Shown: positions 16,184 through 25,527 of the stretch, in pieces
Position numbering within the stretch: position 1 is the first letter of the stretch
Layout of the letters: every line of letters starts with the position of its first letter
Source: Planctomycetota bacterium
GTDB lineage: Bacteria > Planctomycetota > JAJSAM01 > JAJVHW01
Direction of reading: 5' to 3'
DNA length: 64,000 nucleotides
NCBI GenBank assembly: GCA_021776825.1
Contig: JAJFFG010000076.1
Coordinates: 62,001-126,000 of the forward strand
Program-made: the position numbers and the translations under genes
The notes under the pieces: generated by a model
Databases searched by the model: none
Seen by the model: only the letters and a program-made list of their open reading frames with translations
Told to the model about the DNA's origin: nothing

Positions 16184-18235
16184 GTGGGTCGTCTGCGCAC
16201 CGTCGTTCCTCTGTTGATCGTGGTCGGATTGGCCGCGCTTGCCGGCGTGCGCGCGTGTGGCGGCGAGGACGTTGATCCGGAGTCGCCGGCGCCACCGTCG
16301 CACACGACGATCGCGACGGCCGACGATACGGACACGAAGACCACGCCAACCGAGCGTGTCCGCGTGCAGCAGTCGGCCCCGTCAGCGAGCGCTGACGACG
16401 GCCCACCGGTCGACCCTTCTCCCGACCCTGCGCTTTCGCGGCTTGGCTACTCGATCGGCGGCACGGTGGTCGACGAAGCGGGTGTCCCGCTCGCCGACGC
16501 GGACGTGACCGTCGTCGGCGCGACGGTGCAGTCCGCGGCGGACGGCACGTTCCGCGTGGCGGAGCTCCGCCATCACTTCGACGGCCGCCTCGAGCTGAGT
16601 GCGGAACTCGCGGGGTACACCGAGTTCCGCGCGACTCCGCGCGCTGGCGATCACCGGGTGCGCGTCGTTCTTCGCCGGGCCGCGCGAGTCTCCGGGCGGA
16701 TCGCGGTGCTGGAGGGGCTCGAGGTCGCTTCCCGTGCCTCCGATCTCGCCTCGTATCTGCTCGACGTCGACGGCAGCACCGATCGCGCGACGGGCACGGT
16801 CGAGGAGGACGGCAGTTTCGACGTGGCGGGTCTTCCGGCCGGGGCCTATCGCATCTCGATGCGCGGTCCGCTCTACGCGGAGACCGTCGTCCACCTCACG
16901 GCAGGCGAACATCGCACCGGCGTGCACCTCGAAATGGCACCGCGGCCGCGCACGGTCCTCGACGTCGTCGTGCGCGATGTCTCCGGAGTTGCGGTTCCGG
17001 GGCGCCGGGTGCGCGTGCGCGTCGGGCGCCAGGACACCTCCGGCCTGACGGATCTCGAAGGCCGTGCGCGGGTTCCGCTGATCGGCGTTCCGGCCGGGGA
17101 GATCTGTCTCGCGTCGCTGATGGCGCTCGGCTTCGATCTCGGCGCCAAGCAACTCATCGCGGCGCGTGCCGTCGACGACGAACGTCCACCGCCGGAGCTC
17201 GTCGTGCCGGCCACGACCGTCGTGACACTGCGCTTCATCCATCCCGACGGGAGCGTGTCGACGATGGACGACCTCGACGAACTCAACGTCCAGGACGCGA
17301 TGCGTCTCGATGACGATCGCCGGCGCGTGTGGCCGGATCGACCGCTGGTCGTGAACGCCTCGATCGAGGGCGAGGTCTTCGCCGACGCGCTGTTCCCACC
17401 ACCGGGTCTGGAGGACCGCACGCTCGACATCCCGCTGCAGCCCTTCGCGACCGTGCGCGGACGCGTCGTGAACGAGCGTGGGGCGGTCGTGGACGACGGT
17501 GCCGTGGCCTGGTCCGTCCACGGCATCATCTCGTGGTTGGCCGGTGACGAGGTGCGCACGGAGCCCGACGGCACGTTCGCGATCCCGGACGTTCCGGCGG
17601 GGACGCTGCACATCATCGCCGCGTCGCCGGGCCTTGGACCGGAGCAGCTGACGCAGTCGCTTCAGATCGCTGCGGGAGAGAGTCGCGACCTCGGCACACT
17701 GCGCCTGGCGGGGAGCGTCACCGTGCGCGGCGTCGTCCGCGATCCGTCCGGCGAGCCGCTCGGCGGGGCGTTGGTCGTGCTGGGAATTCCCGCGTTGACT
17801 ACGGCGAGTCGCCGCGACGGCACGTTCGCGATTCGCGTCAGCCCAATCTCGAAGCCGCTGCGCGTGCGCTGCGACGGGTTCGCTGGGATACGCCTGGCCG
17901 TGGCGGATCTGGATCTCTCGGCGACTGCGGTGAACGAGATCGAACTGCGGCCGGAGAGCCGCGTGCGCGTCCGCATTGTCACCCCGAGCGTCGCACGCGC
18001 GTTCCCGTTCAACGTCGGCGTGCAGACTGAGGCGGGCGGCGGCTTCTGGGATAGGAAGTGGGACGAACGCACCGACCCGTTCGAGCCAGGCGTCGACGAG
18101 ATCCTGCTCGATGGCCTCTCGTCCGGGCGTCTGACGGTGCAAGTCTATCGAGGCGACTGGCGCGCGATCGGCCACGTGGTCGTCGCCGAGGGCGAGACCG
18201 GCGAGCTGTCCCTTACGTTGCGTCGCGACGACTAG
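16184..18235 (+). CDS. secreted protein of tandem carboxypeptidase-regulatory-like domains
   Basis: A 683-residue exported protein, a likely paralogue of the 2839-4899 product. Residues 1-24 form the signal sequence (MGRLRTVVPLLIVVGLAALA), then a low-complexity Asp/Thr/Pro linker to about 85. Carboxypeptidase-D regulatory-like sandwiches begin near SIGGTVVDEAGVPLADADV, ARVSGRIAVL, TVRGRVVNERGAVV and TVRGVVRDPSGEPLGGAL, each with the DGTFxIxxVPAG-type middle. No enzyme motif is visible, so a surface structural role is inferred. The 3' end overlaps the convergent flippase gene by 23 bp, leaving no room for a separate terminator. Confidence 0.85.
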   Translation: MGRLRTVVPLLIVVGLAALAGVRACGGEDVDPESPAPPSHTTIATADDTDTKTTPTERVRVQQSAPSASADDGPPVDPSPDPALSRLGYSIGGTVVDEAGVPLADADVTVVGATVQSAADGTFRVAELRHHFDGRLELSAELAGYTEFRATPRAGDHRVRVVLRRAARVSGRIAVLEGLEVASRASDLASYLLDVDGSTDRATGTVEEDGSFDVAGLPAGAYRISMRGPLYAETVVHLTAGEHRTGVHLEMAPRPRTVLDVVVRDVSGVAVPGRRVRVRVGRQDTSGLTDLEGRARVPLIGVPAGEICLASLMALGFDLGAKQLIAARAVDDERPPPELVVPATTVVTLRFIHPDGSVSTMDDLDELNVQDAMRLDDDRRRVWPDRPLVVNASIEGEVFADALFPPPGLEDRTLDIPLQPFATVRGRVVNERGAVVDDGAVAWSVHGIISWLAGDEVRTEPDGTFAIPDVPAGTLHIIAASPGLGPEQLTQSLQIAAGESRDLGTLRLAGSVTVRGVVRDPSGEPLGGALVVLGIPALTTASRRDGTFAIRVSPISKPLRVRCDGFAGIRLAVADLDLSATAVNEIELRPESRVRVRIVTPSVARAFPFNVGVQTEAGGGFWDRKWDERTDPFEPGVDEILLDGLSSGRLTVQVYRGDWRAIGHVVVAEGETGELSLTLRRDD

Positions 18236-19778
18236 CGAGTTGCTCGCGGATCTTCGCGAGCAGGATGCGGCGCGCGGGCTCGTCGAGGGCGACCCACCAC
18301 CAGAACGCGGCCAGTAACCCGCCGACGACCACCGCGCCAGTCGCCGCCCCGGCGAGGCGCCCGCCCGCGGCCTCGCCGACACCGACACTGAGATAGCAGC
18401 CGCAGAGCGTCGCCGCGAACAGCGCACCGACCGGCAGGACTGCGCGTCGGGCGTACGATCCGACCGACATCTCGAGACGCCGCAGCGTGCGATAGACCGC
18501 GTACCAGTTGTTGGTGACGAGCTGCGCGATGAACGTGGCGAGCGCGACACCCCAGAGCCCGTAGCGCTCGATCAGGACCCACGTCAGGACGAGGTTGATG
18601 ACACCGGCTGCCAGGGCCCACGGGGCGAACGGCTCGTCGCGCGTCGCGCGGCACGCCTGCGACATGATCACGTGCTGGACTTCGAGCGTCAGCATCGCGC
18701 AGAACGTCGCGAGCACCGGCCAGCCGATGAACTCCCCTTCGCCGAGCCAGAGTTCGATGACCGTCTCGCCGCAGACGAGCAGGTACGCGACGCCGGCGAC
18801 CATGAGACCGAGTCCGAGACGCACGTTGCGCCAGACGATGCGGTGGATGCCGGGCAGGTCACCCGCGCTCCAGAGCTGGCTGACGAACACGTGTGACGCC
18901 GCGGCGAACGCCACGGCCAGCAGGTAGCAGTTCATCACGAGCTGGAACGCCGCGTGGTAGCGCGGGATGTCGGCGGCTGTGCGGAAGTACGCGATGAAGT
19001 ACTGGTCGGTCTTCAGGATCAGGAACGCCCCGAGGGCCGTCAGCCAGACGCGGACGGCGAGGCCCGTCATGTCGTCGAGGACCTCGCGGCGGAACCGTCC
19101 GCCAGTGCCGCTCAGCTCCGGCTCCATGCGGCGCAGCAGCATGCTCAGCGCGATACGCGAGACGACGGCGCCCGCTGCTGTGACCGCGGCCAACGCGAGC
19201 AGACCGCCGCCGAGCAGCACGACGGCGATCTGCCCGAGCGAGGTCACGGCCGTCGTCCCCGTCGCGACGATGGCGTCCCAGCCAACGTGACCGGCGCCGT
19301 TCAGGGCGCAGTGGAAGAGAGCCGTCTCGGTGATGACGGCGTACGCGACACAGAGCACAGCCCACGCGGCCAGCGCTTGCTCGGGCGCGACCGTCTCGAG
19401 CGGCAACGCGTGCAGGAACACCCAGCCGGCAGCGCCACCCAAGACCAGCACCGCGAGCGCCAGGCAGCGATAGACGCGACGGCCGGTTACGTAGAGATCG
19501 ACTAGCTCGGCCTGGACGTCGGGCTCGCGGCTGCCGTCCGCACGACGTGGTGTGCGACCCTCGAGCAGCGCGATGCGGCGCGTGAGTGTCAGCGTGAACC
19601 CGAAGTCGAGCAATGTGATGAACGCCGCCGCCTGCCCGAGGAGGAACCAGAGTCCGAGCTCCTCGTCCGGCATGTGCCGGAAGAGCACCGGGAACAGGAC
19701 GAGTGCGAGGCAGACCGTGACGAAGCGCTGGACCCACATGGCGCCCGCGCCGAAGGCGATCCGCCCGGCGACGCTCAC
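18213..19778 (-). CDS. polysaccharide flippase (Wzx/MATE-like polysaccharide biosynthesis protein)
   Basis: About 521 residues with 12-14 hydrophobic segments spread along the whole length, of the oligosaccharide-flippase (PST/Wzx) type that moves lipid-linked sugar units across the inner membrane. The family start is visible: [15 protein letters not shown], a helix at the N-terminus typical of MOP exporters. The GTG start at 19778 overlaps the stop of rfbH (GTGA), so it is the last gene of the sugar operon, which supports export of the sugar made upstream. The assignment to Wzx rather than another MOP exporter rests mainly on this context. Confidence 0.85.
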   Translation of the reverse strand: MSVAGRIAFGAGAMWVQRFVTVCLALVLFPVLFRHMPDEELGLWFLLGQAAAFITLLDFGFTLTLTRRIALLEGRTPRRADGSREPDVQAELVDLYVTGRRVYRCLALAVLVLGGAAGWVFLHALPLETVAPEQALAAWAVLCVAYAVITETALFHCALNGAGHVGWDAIVATGTTAVTSLGQIAVVLLGGGLLALAAVTAAGAVVSRIALSMLLRRMEPELSGTGGRFRREVLDDMTGLAVRVWLTALGAFLILKTDQYFIAYFRTAADIPRYHAAFQLVMNCYLLAVAFAAASHVFVSQLWSAGDLPGIHRIVWRNVRLGLGLMVAGVAYLLVCGETVIELWLGEGEFIGWPVLATFCAMLTLEVQHVIMSQACRATRDEPFAPWALAAGVINLVLTWVLIERYGLWGVALATFIAQLVTNNWYAVYRTLRRLEMSVGSYARRAVLPVGALFAATLCGCYLSVGVGEAAGGRLAGAATGAVVVGGLLAAFWWWVALDEPARRILLAKIREQLASRRDAT

Positions 19779-21154
19779 GCGGCCGCCCACTCCTCGACGA
19801 AGATCTGCGCCTGCGCCGCGATCATCTCCTCGGTGAGTCCGGGGTAGACGCCGAGGAACAGGCCGCCGTCGGCGATGCGTTCCGTGTTCGGCAACTCGCC
19901 GGCCACACGATGCTCCACGCCGTGGAATGCCGGCTGGCGCAACAGGTTGCCGCCGAACAGCCGTCGGTTGCCGACGCCCTTCGCGTCGAGTGCGCGACCG
20001 AGCCGCGCGATGCGCTCAGGGTCGGGCGTGCGCTGGATCATCAGTAGCGCGAACCACGACGGGTCGCTGCCCGGGGTTGCCGTGACGATGTGCCAGTCGT
20101 CGGTCACCGGTTCGAGCGCGGCGGCAAGCTGCGCGTGATTGCGACGGCGGGCCTCGGTGAACGCCGGCAGTTTCTCGAGCTGCACGCGCCCGATGGCGGC
20201 CTGGATGTCGGTCGGCTTCAGGTTGTAGCCGAGGTGCGAGTAGACGTACTTGTGGTCGTAGCCAACCGGCAGCGCGCCGTACGCGCCGGTGCCGTTCCCG
20301 CCCGAGCAGGCGCGCTTCTCGGCGAGTGCGGGCCAGTCCCACTCGAAGCGCTTCGCGCAGGTGTTGTCGTGGCCGCTCGGGCACCAGCAGTCACGGCCCC
20401 AGTCGCGCAGACTCTCGACCACGCGCTTGAGCTTCGGATGACTGGTCGCGACCGCGCCGCCCTCGCCCGTCGTGATGTGATGCGCCGGGTAGAAGCTGTA
20501 CGTCGCGAGATCTCCGAACGTGCCGACCGGGCGGCCGCCGTACGTGCTGCCGAGCGCGTCGCAGCAGTCCTCGATGAGCGTCAGGTCGTGGTCGCGGCAG
20601 AACGCGGAGACCGCCCCCAGGTCGAACGGGTTGCCGAGCGTGTGCGCGATCATCACGGCGCGCGTGCGATCGCTGAGCGCTCCCTCCAAGAGGGACGCAT
20701 CGACGTTGGCGGTCTCGGCGTCGACGTCCACGAAGACCGGCACCCAGCCGTTCTGCACGATGGGCGCGACCGTCGTCGGGAACCCCGCGGCGACGGTGAT
20801 GATCTCGTCACCCGGCTCGAGCGGGTGGTCGAGCAGATGGCTGCCGAGAGCCGAGACGGCGAGCAGGTTGGCGCTCGAACCCGAGTTGACCATCAGCGCG
20901 TTGCGCGCGCCGACGACCTCTGCGAACGACTTCTCGAACGCGTGGCCCTCGGGTCCGAGCGTCAGCCAGAAGTCGAGCGACGACCCCACGGCGGCCTGGA
21001 GCTCGCGCTCGTCGAAGATGCGCCCGGCGTACGGGATGCGACTCGTGCCCGGCACGAAGGGGCGGCTCGGTCGACTCCGCGCACGGTGATACTCCGCCGT
21101 CAGGCGCAGGATCTCGGCGCGGAGCTGCTCGGCGTCGGCAGGGGACTCGTTCAC
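19775..21154 (-). CDS. rfbH: CDP-6-deoxy-L-threo-D-glycero-4-hexulose 3-dehydrase (E1)
   Basis: A 459-residue PMP-dependent, iron-sulfur dehydrase that removes the C3 hydroxyl in 3,6-dideoxyhexose synthesis. Fold-type-I aminotransferase scaffold, but the PLP lysine is replaced by His (H226 in [12 protein letters not shown]), the E1 hallmark. All four [2Fe-2S] ligands fit C-X57-C-X1-C-X7-C: C198 (EDCC), C256 and C258 (RDCWC), C266 (DNTC). A further Cys usual between them is His here, but it is not a ligand. The GTG start at 21154 overlaps the previous TGA. The E3 reductase partner (ferredoxin-reductase-like) that normally feeds electrons to E1 is not in the window. Confidence 0.95.
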   Translation of the reverse strand: MNESPADAEQLRAEILRLTAEYHRARSRPSRPFVPGTSRIPYAGRIFDERELQAAVGSSLDFWLTLGPEGHAFEKSFAEVVGARNALMVNSGSSANLLAVSALGSHLLDHPLEPGDEIITVAAGFPTTVAPIVQNGWVPVFVDVDAETANVDASLLEGALSDRTRAVMIAHTLGNPFDLGAVSAFCRDHDLTLIEDCCDALGSTYGGRPVGTFGDLATYSFYPAHHITTGEGGAVATSHPKLKRVVESLRDWGRDCWCPSGHDNTCAKRFEWDWPALAEKRACSGGNGTGAYGALPVGYDHKYVYSHLGYNLKPTDIQAAIGRVQLEKLPAFTEARRRNHAQLAAALEPVTDDWHIVTATPGSDPSWFALLMIQRTPDPERIARLGRALDAKGVGNRRLFGGNLLRQPAFHGVEHRVAGELPNTERIADGGLFLGVYPGLTEEMIAAQAQIFVEEWAAA

Positions 21155-22050
21155 GTCGTCGGCCACGGCTTCCCTCGTTGGTGGTCGGTCCAGTGTCGCG
21201 CCGCGTCCTCGACCGACCGCAGCGGAATGTGCGGCACGAGTCGTCGGACGAGATCGGTTCGCAACCCAGCTTGCAGCGGACGCGCGGCCAGCTGCCCGAG
21301 GCTCTCCGTTCTGACGTCGGTGATGCGGTCGGTCGGCAGGTCCACCGCCGCGGCCAGGCGTCGCGCGAACGTGGCGCGATCCATCGTCTCGGGACCGACG
21401 ACGTTCACGACGCCGGTGACGCCTGCTTTGACCAGCGCGATCGCCGCCGCGGCGAGATCGCGGTTGTAGGTCGGGCTCGACACCTGATCGCACGGCGCGT
21501 TCAACGACCGTCCGGCGCCGAGCTCACTCGCGAGCCGGTAGGCGAAGTTGCGCCCGTGCGCGTCCGGGCCGTAGACGACCGTCGTGCGCAGGATCAGGAC
21601 GTCCGGGTCCGCGGACCGGGCGAACGCCTCGCCCGCGAGCTTCGTGCGGCCGTAGACCGAGATTGGTGCGGGCGCATCGTCCTCGCCGTAGGGCCCGGCC
21701 GCGCCGTCGAAGACGTACTCGGTCGAGAACAGGACGCTGCGTGCCCCGGCGGCCCGCGCCGCCCCGACGAGTGCCCGCGGACCGTCTCGGTTCATCGCCA
21801 GAGCCTCGTCGCGGCGCGACTCGCAGGCCTCGACGTTCGTCATCGCCGCCGCGACGAACAGCACGTCGAACGGCCCCCGAGCGAAGAGCCCCTCGGCGAT
21901 CTCCGGTCGCGTCGCGCACTCGCGCAGATCGATGTGAGCGCAGCCCTCCACCGGGTTGCGACACGTCGTGCCGAGCACACGCTCAGGCCCAAGCGCCTCG
22001 ACGAGCGCTCCTCCGACCTGACCCGAGGCTCCGACGACGAGTGCGTGCAT
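21151..22050 (-). CDS. NAD(P)-dependent sugar reductase (RmlD/RfbD-like extended SDR)
   Basis: A 299-residue extended short-chain dehydrogenase. The dinucleotide motif GASGQVGG is at residues 7-14, and the catalytic pair YGRTK is near residues 127-131 with a preceding STEYVFDG loop typical of dTDP-4-dehydrorhamnose reductase. In this operon it most likely reduces the 4-keto group of a CDP-dideoxyhexulose, as AscF, RfbS or RfbJ do; which stereochemistry cannot be read. The ATG at 22050 overlaps the upstream stop (TGATG), and the end overlaps rfbH, so the five genes form one tightly coupled operon. Confidence 0.88.
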   Translation of the reverse strand: MHALVVGASGQVGGALVEALGPERVLGTTCRNPVEGCAHIDLRECATRPEIAEGLFARGPFDVLFVAAAMTNVEACESRRDEALAMNRDGPRALVGAARAAGARSVLFSTEYVFDGAAGPYGEDDAPAPISVYGRTKLAGEAFARSADPDVLILRTTVVYGPDAHGRNFAYRLASELGAGRSLNAPCDQVSSPTYNRDLAAAAIALVKAGVTGVVNVVGPETMDRATFARRLAAAVDLPTDRITDVRTESLGQLAARPLQAGLRTDLVRRLVPHIPLRSVEDAARHWTDHQRGKPWPTT

Positions 22051-22499
22051 CAGCCGTGCTTGAGCGACCAGTCGTACGGGATGTCGGACGCGGTCGGGTC
22101 CATCCGCACGATCTCGTCGGGGTCGTGAGCGAGCGTCGCGCAGTTGGCGACCATGCTCGGTTGGTCGGCGACGCCCTTGAAGCCGTTCCACACGCCGGGC
22201 GGGACCGTCACGAGCCGATGGCTGTCCGGGCCGAGGAAGATCTCCATCACCTCACCGTGCGTCGCGGACTCCTCGCGGCCGTCGTAGAGCACAAGCTTCA
22301 CGAGGCCGTGCGGGCAGACGTAGTTCAGCGTCATCTCCTTGTGGAGGTGCCACGCCTTCACGACGCCCGGGTTGACCCACGAGAAGTACACCTCGCCGAA
22401 GCGCTCGAACTCAGGATCGTCGCTGCGCAGCATGTGCATGATCTTGCCGCGTTCGTCCACGATCTGGCGCCGCGGCGCGACGCTGACTCCGTCGATCAT
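22050..22499 (-). CDS. RmlC-like cupin, dTDP-4-dehydrorhamnose 3,5-epimerase-related
   Basis: A 149-residue single-domain cupin. It shows the epimerase-like start QIVDERGKIMHMLRSDD, the substrate-His segment KAWHLHKEMTLNYVC (about residues 49-63) and the LVTVPPGVWNGFKGV strand typical of sugar 3,5-epimerases. It is shorter than canonical RmlC (about 180 residues), like many epimerase-related proteins in O-antigen loci. Between rfbG and the reductase it could be the C5 epimerase of an ascarylose-type pathway (AscE role); that is context inference. Its ATG overlaps the rfbG stop by 4 nt. Confidence 0.85.
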   Translation of the reverse strand: MIDGVSVAPRRQIVDERGKIMHMLRSDDPEFERFGEVYFSWVNPGVVKAWHLHKEMTLNYVCPHGLVKLVLYDGREESATHGEVMEIFLGPDSHRLVTVPPGVWNGFKGVADQPSMVANCATLAHDPDEIVRMDPTASDIPYDWSLKHG

Positions 22500-23602
22500 C
22501 CTTCGCCTCCCGCTCCGGCGGCTTCGTACGCCGCCACGTCCGCGCGTGTTCGTGCCAGCAGGTCATCGTCGCCGGCTCCGTCGGCCGCAGCTCGCGCCCA
22601 CGCCACGGTGTGCCGAACCGCCGTCGCGAGGTCCCACCGTGGACCCCAGCCGAGGTGCTCCGCCGCCTTGTCGATGTCGAGTCGCAGTATGCCGGCCTCG
22701 TGCGGCGCCTGCGGGTCCTCGGGGAACTCGCAGCGACCCGACCCCCAGGCCTCGACGAGCAGCGAGGCCAGTTCACCGACCGTGGCGTCGGAGGACGGGT
22801 CCGGGCCAAAGTTCCACGCATCGCATGCGTCGGCAGATCCCGCCACCAGCCGTGCCGCCAGCGTCAGGTAGCCGTGCAGCGGCTCAAGCACGTGCTGCCA
22901 GGGGCGGATCGAGCCGGGGTTACGGATCGGTGCGTCGCGTCCCTCGGCGAGCGCCATCAGCACATCGGGGACGAGCCGATCCAGCGCCCAGTCGCCGCCG
23001 CCGATCACGTTGCCGGCGCGCGCGGACGCCAGACGTACGCCGTGGCGATCGAGCTGCGTCGGATCGAAGAACGAGCGCCGGTAGGACGACGTCACGATCT
23101 CGGCCGCGCCCTTGCTCGCGCTGTACGGGTCGTGGCCGCCGAGGGCGTCGGTCTCGCCGTAGTCGCGGGCGTGCTCGCGGTTCTCGTAGCACTTATCGCT
23201 CGTGACGACGACCACGGCGCACGGCCGGCCGCGACGGCGGATCGCGTCGAGCAGATTGACGGTGCCCTGCACGTTGACCTCGAACGTCTCAGCCGGAGTC
23301 ACGTAGCTCTCGCGGACCAGCGACTGCGCGGCGAGATGCAGCACGACGTCCGGATCGGTCGCTTCCAGGGTCGCGTCGATCTGAGCGACGTCGCGCACGT
23401 CGGCGCGCGTGTCCGACGTCAGCAGCGTCGCCGTGCCGCAGGCCGCGAAGTGGCTCGGCTCGGTGGGGGGCTCGAGCGCGTAGCCGTGGACGTTCGCGCC
23501 CAGCGCATGGAGCCAGATGCTCAGCCACGATCCCTTGAAGCCGGTGTGGCCGGTGACGAGCACACTCCGGCCGCTGAACGCGGATGCGAGATCCGCCCTC
23601 AC
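22496..23602 (-). CDS. rfbG: CDP-glucose 4,6-dehydratase
   Basis: A 368-residue extended SDR converting CDP-glucose to CDP-4-keto-6-deoxyglucose. The NAD loop is VTGHTGFKGSW (about residues 15-25), the characteristic RfbG signature. Further marks are HLAAQSLVRESY, the TSDKCYEN strand, and the catalytic Y-x-x-x-K in DPYSASKGAAE. The C-terminal substrate part has RPWQHVLEPLHGY, also diagnostic of RfbG. The GTG start at 23602 overlaps the rfbF stop (GTGA) and fits the family length of about 360; longer upstream starts would run into rfbF. Confidence 0.96.
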   Translation of the reverse strand: MRADLASAFSGRSVLVTGHTGFKGSWLSIWLHALGANVHGYALEPPTEPSHFAACGTATLLTSDTRADVRDVAQIDATLEATDPDVVLHLAAQSLVRESYVTPAETFEVNVQGTVNLLDAIRRRGRPCAVVVVTSDKCYENREHARDYGETDALGGHDPYSASKGAAEIVTSSYRRSFFDPTQLDRHGVRLASARAGNVIGGGDWALDRLVPDVLMALAEGRDAPIRNPGSIRPWQHVLEPLHGYLTLAARLVAGSADACDAWNFGPDPSSDATVGELASLLVEAWGSGRCEFPEDPQAPHEAGILRLDIDKAAEHLGWGPRWDLATAVRHTVAWARAAADGAGDDDLLARTRADVAAYEAAGAGGEG

Positions 23603-24387
23603 TCCCAGACCCGCCAGGGTGCTGTTCCGGCCTGCCACTCGTGCTCCAGCCGCTCCCAGTCGCGGTACGTGTCCATGCACGACCAGTAGCCGTCGTGCTC
23701 GTGGACCATCAGCTCGCCGTCGGCCGCGCACCTCGCGAGTGGCTCGCGCTCGAGGTAGCAACCGGCGTCGGCATCCAGGTAGTCGAGGAAGCCGCGCTCG
23801 AAGATGAAGTAGCCGCCGTTGATGAGACCCTGCCCGACCTGCGGCTTCTCGCTGAACGCGGTGACGCGCCGTCCGTCGAGCTCGAGCTCACCGAAGCGGC
23901 TTGGCGGACGGACCCCCGTCAGCGTGGCGAGCTTGCCGTGCGAGCGATGGAATGCCAGCAGGGCAGACACGTCCACGTCGGAGACCCCGTCGCCATACGT
24001 CGCCGCGAAGGTCGTATCGCTGTCGTCGAGGTAGCGGGCCGCGCGCTTCAGGCGGGCGCCGGTCATCGTCTCCTCGCCGGTGTCGGCCAGCGTGATGCGC
24101 CAGTCCTCCGTGCGGCCGCCGTCGCGATGGATCTCGAAGGGGGAGGCGCCGCTCATGTCGAGCGTGATGTCGTGCGTCATCGCCTCGTAGCGGAGGAAGA
24201 AGTCCTTGATGACGTGGCCCTTGTAGCCGAGGCACAGGATGAAGTCGTTCAGCCCGTGATGGGCGTACGTCTTCATGATGTGCCACAGGATCGGGCGACC
24301 GCCGACCTCGACCATCGGCTTCGGACGCGACTCGGTGTACTCGCGAAGCCGCGTGCCGCGGCCTCCGCACAGGATCATGACCCGCAT
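23599..24387 (-). CDS. rfbF: glucose-1-phosphate cytidylyltransferase
   Basis: A 262-residue nucleotidyltransferase making CDP-glucose from glucose-1-phosphate and CTP, the entry step of CDP-sugar synthesis. The N-terminal signature ILCGGRGTRLREYTESRPKP is complete, followed by MVEVGGRPILWHIMKTY, and the metal-site ATYGDGVSDVD is at about residues 128-138. Length matches RfbF (about 257). It is the first gene of the coupled operon; AGGAG lies about 10 nt before the ATG, and TATCCT near 24448 could be its -10 box, so this gene has a leader. Confidence 0.96.
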   Translation of the reverse strand: MRVMILCGGRGTRLREYTESRPKPMVEVGGRPILWHIMKTYAHHGLNDFILCLGYKGHVIKDFFLRYEAMTHDITLDMSGASPFEIHRDGGRTEDWRITLADTGEETMTGARLKRAARYLDDSDTTFAATYGDGVSDVDVSALLAFHRSHGKLATLTGVRPPSRFGELELDGRRVTAFSEKPQVGQGLINGGYFIFERGFLDYLDADAGCYLEREPLARCAADGELMVHEHDGYWSCMDTYRDWERLEHEWQAGTAPWRVWE

Positions 24388-24474
24388 GCGCTTTCGGCTC
24401 CTGGACGGTGGGGCTGACGGGACGCGAAGCGCCGTTCGGCGACGGCTGAGGATAGGCCGTGAGCGGCGGATCCG

Positions 24475-25515
24475 TCAGCGCGACGCGAGCCACAGTCGCG
24501 CGCGACACGCGATCTCGGCCAGTGGCCCGACGCGTTCACGGGCTCCGGGCACCATTCGGAGCCAGAGGAGGTGCGCCTCGAGCTGGTCGCGGACGATCCG
24601 ATCGAGGTCGCCGCCGCACGCCGCGAGATCCTGCTCCGCGAACGCCGCCTCACGCTCCGCTCGGCCCCCCCGGGCCGTGTGATAGAGGGCGAACGAGAGC
24701 CAGCGGTGGGCTTCGTCGTCGGACCAGTTCCACGCCGCGTCATCGCGGCGCGACTTCGCGTGGATGCGGCGAATGTCGCCGACGAAGGCATCGCCGGCAG
24801 CGGCATCCATCTCCGTCGTCTTGCTGCCCGCATGGAAGCGGTAGGAGCACCGCGTGGCGTCGATGAGCAGCACCGGGTGCGCCGCGCCCACGCGCATCCA
24901 CATCTCGACGTCGAGCAGCGTGCGCAGTTCGGGGTCGAATGCGCCGGCGGCCTGGAACGCCTCGGTCCGGAACGCGATGCACGGCCAGTACGGGCTCGAC
25001 CAGGGGATGCGCGCCACCATCGACGGGAACGCGCCGGCGGGCAGCAGAGTCTCGGCACCGGCCGGTCCGCGACCCGTCGCGGCGTGTCCGAGGGCCTCCG
25101 CCCAGGCGAACGTCGACGCGAAGTCGGGGATCGGTGTCCCCGGGGCAGCGATGGGCCGCGCCGCGACGATCACCATCCCCACCGTCGGGTGCCGCGCGAA
25201 CGCGTCGAGGGCGGTCTCCGCGTACTCCGGATCGAGCAGATCGTCGTCGTGCAGCACCAAGCCGAATGGTGCGGCGAGCATCGACTGCGCGCGGGACAGA
25301 TTGACCTGATACGGCACGTGCTCATCGAAGCGGCGGTGCGTCAGGCGGTCGACGTAGGGCGCTAGCGCATCGGTCGTCGCGGGGCCCGAGACGTTGTCCG
25401 CCACCGCGACCCGCACGCCGTCAGCGGTCTGCGCGAACGCGCTCTCGACGGTCTCGACAAGCAGCCCGGGCCGCTCGTACGTCGGGATCACGATGTCGAA
25501 GCGGGCGTCGCTCAC
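24475..25515 (-). CDS. family 2 glycosyltransferase
   Basis: A 346-residue soluble GT-A enzyme that would transfer a nucleotide-activated sugar. The N-terminus is the standard FDIVIPTYERPGLLVETVES, and the metal-binding aspartates are in LVLHDDDLLDPEYAE (about residues 89-104). An acceptor-side segment with DVEMWMRVG follows near 200-210. The C-terminal 120 residues are helical, with Trp and Arg patches, perhaps membrane-associating. It lies just upstream of rfbF on the same strand with an 87-bp gap, so it likely works on the same glycan but has its own promoter. The GTG start is fixed by TAGGCT 6 nt upstream. Confidence 0.9.
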   Translation of the reverse strand: MSDARFDIVIPTYERPGLLVETVESAFAQTADGVRVAVADNVSGPATTDALAPYVDRLTHRRFDEHVPYQVNLSRAQSMLAAPFGLVLHDDDLLDPEYAETALDAFARHPTVGMVIVAARPIAAPGTPIPDFASTFAWAEALGHAATGRGPAGAETLLPAGAFPSMVARIPWSSPYWPCIAFRTEAFQAAGAFDPELRTLLDVEMWMRVGAAHPVLLIDATRCSYRFHAGSKTTEMDAAAGDAFVGDIRRIHAKSRRDDAAWNWSDDEAHRWLSFALYHTARGGRAEREAAFAEQDLAACGGDLDRIVRDQLEAHLLWLRMVPGARERVGPLAEIACRARLWLASR

Positions 25516-25521
25516 GCGCAG

Positions 25522-25527
25522 AGCCTA
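25522..25527 (-). promoter_or_regulatory. -10 box of a probable leaderless promoter (GT2 gene)
   Basis: TAGGCT on the minus strand is followed by CTGCGC and then the GTG start (25515-25513). Confidence 0.45.

Noticed and set aside
13335-18550. Two long minus-strand frames (616 and 722 codons) over the FG-GAP and carboxypeptidase-regulatory-like genes.
   Set aside because: Arg/Asp/His-rich low complexity, no start signals, and domain evidence is on the plus strand.
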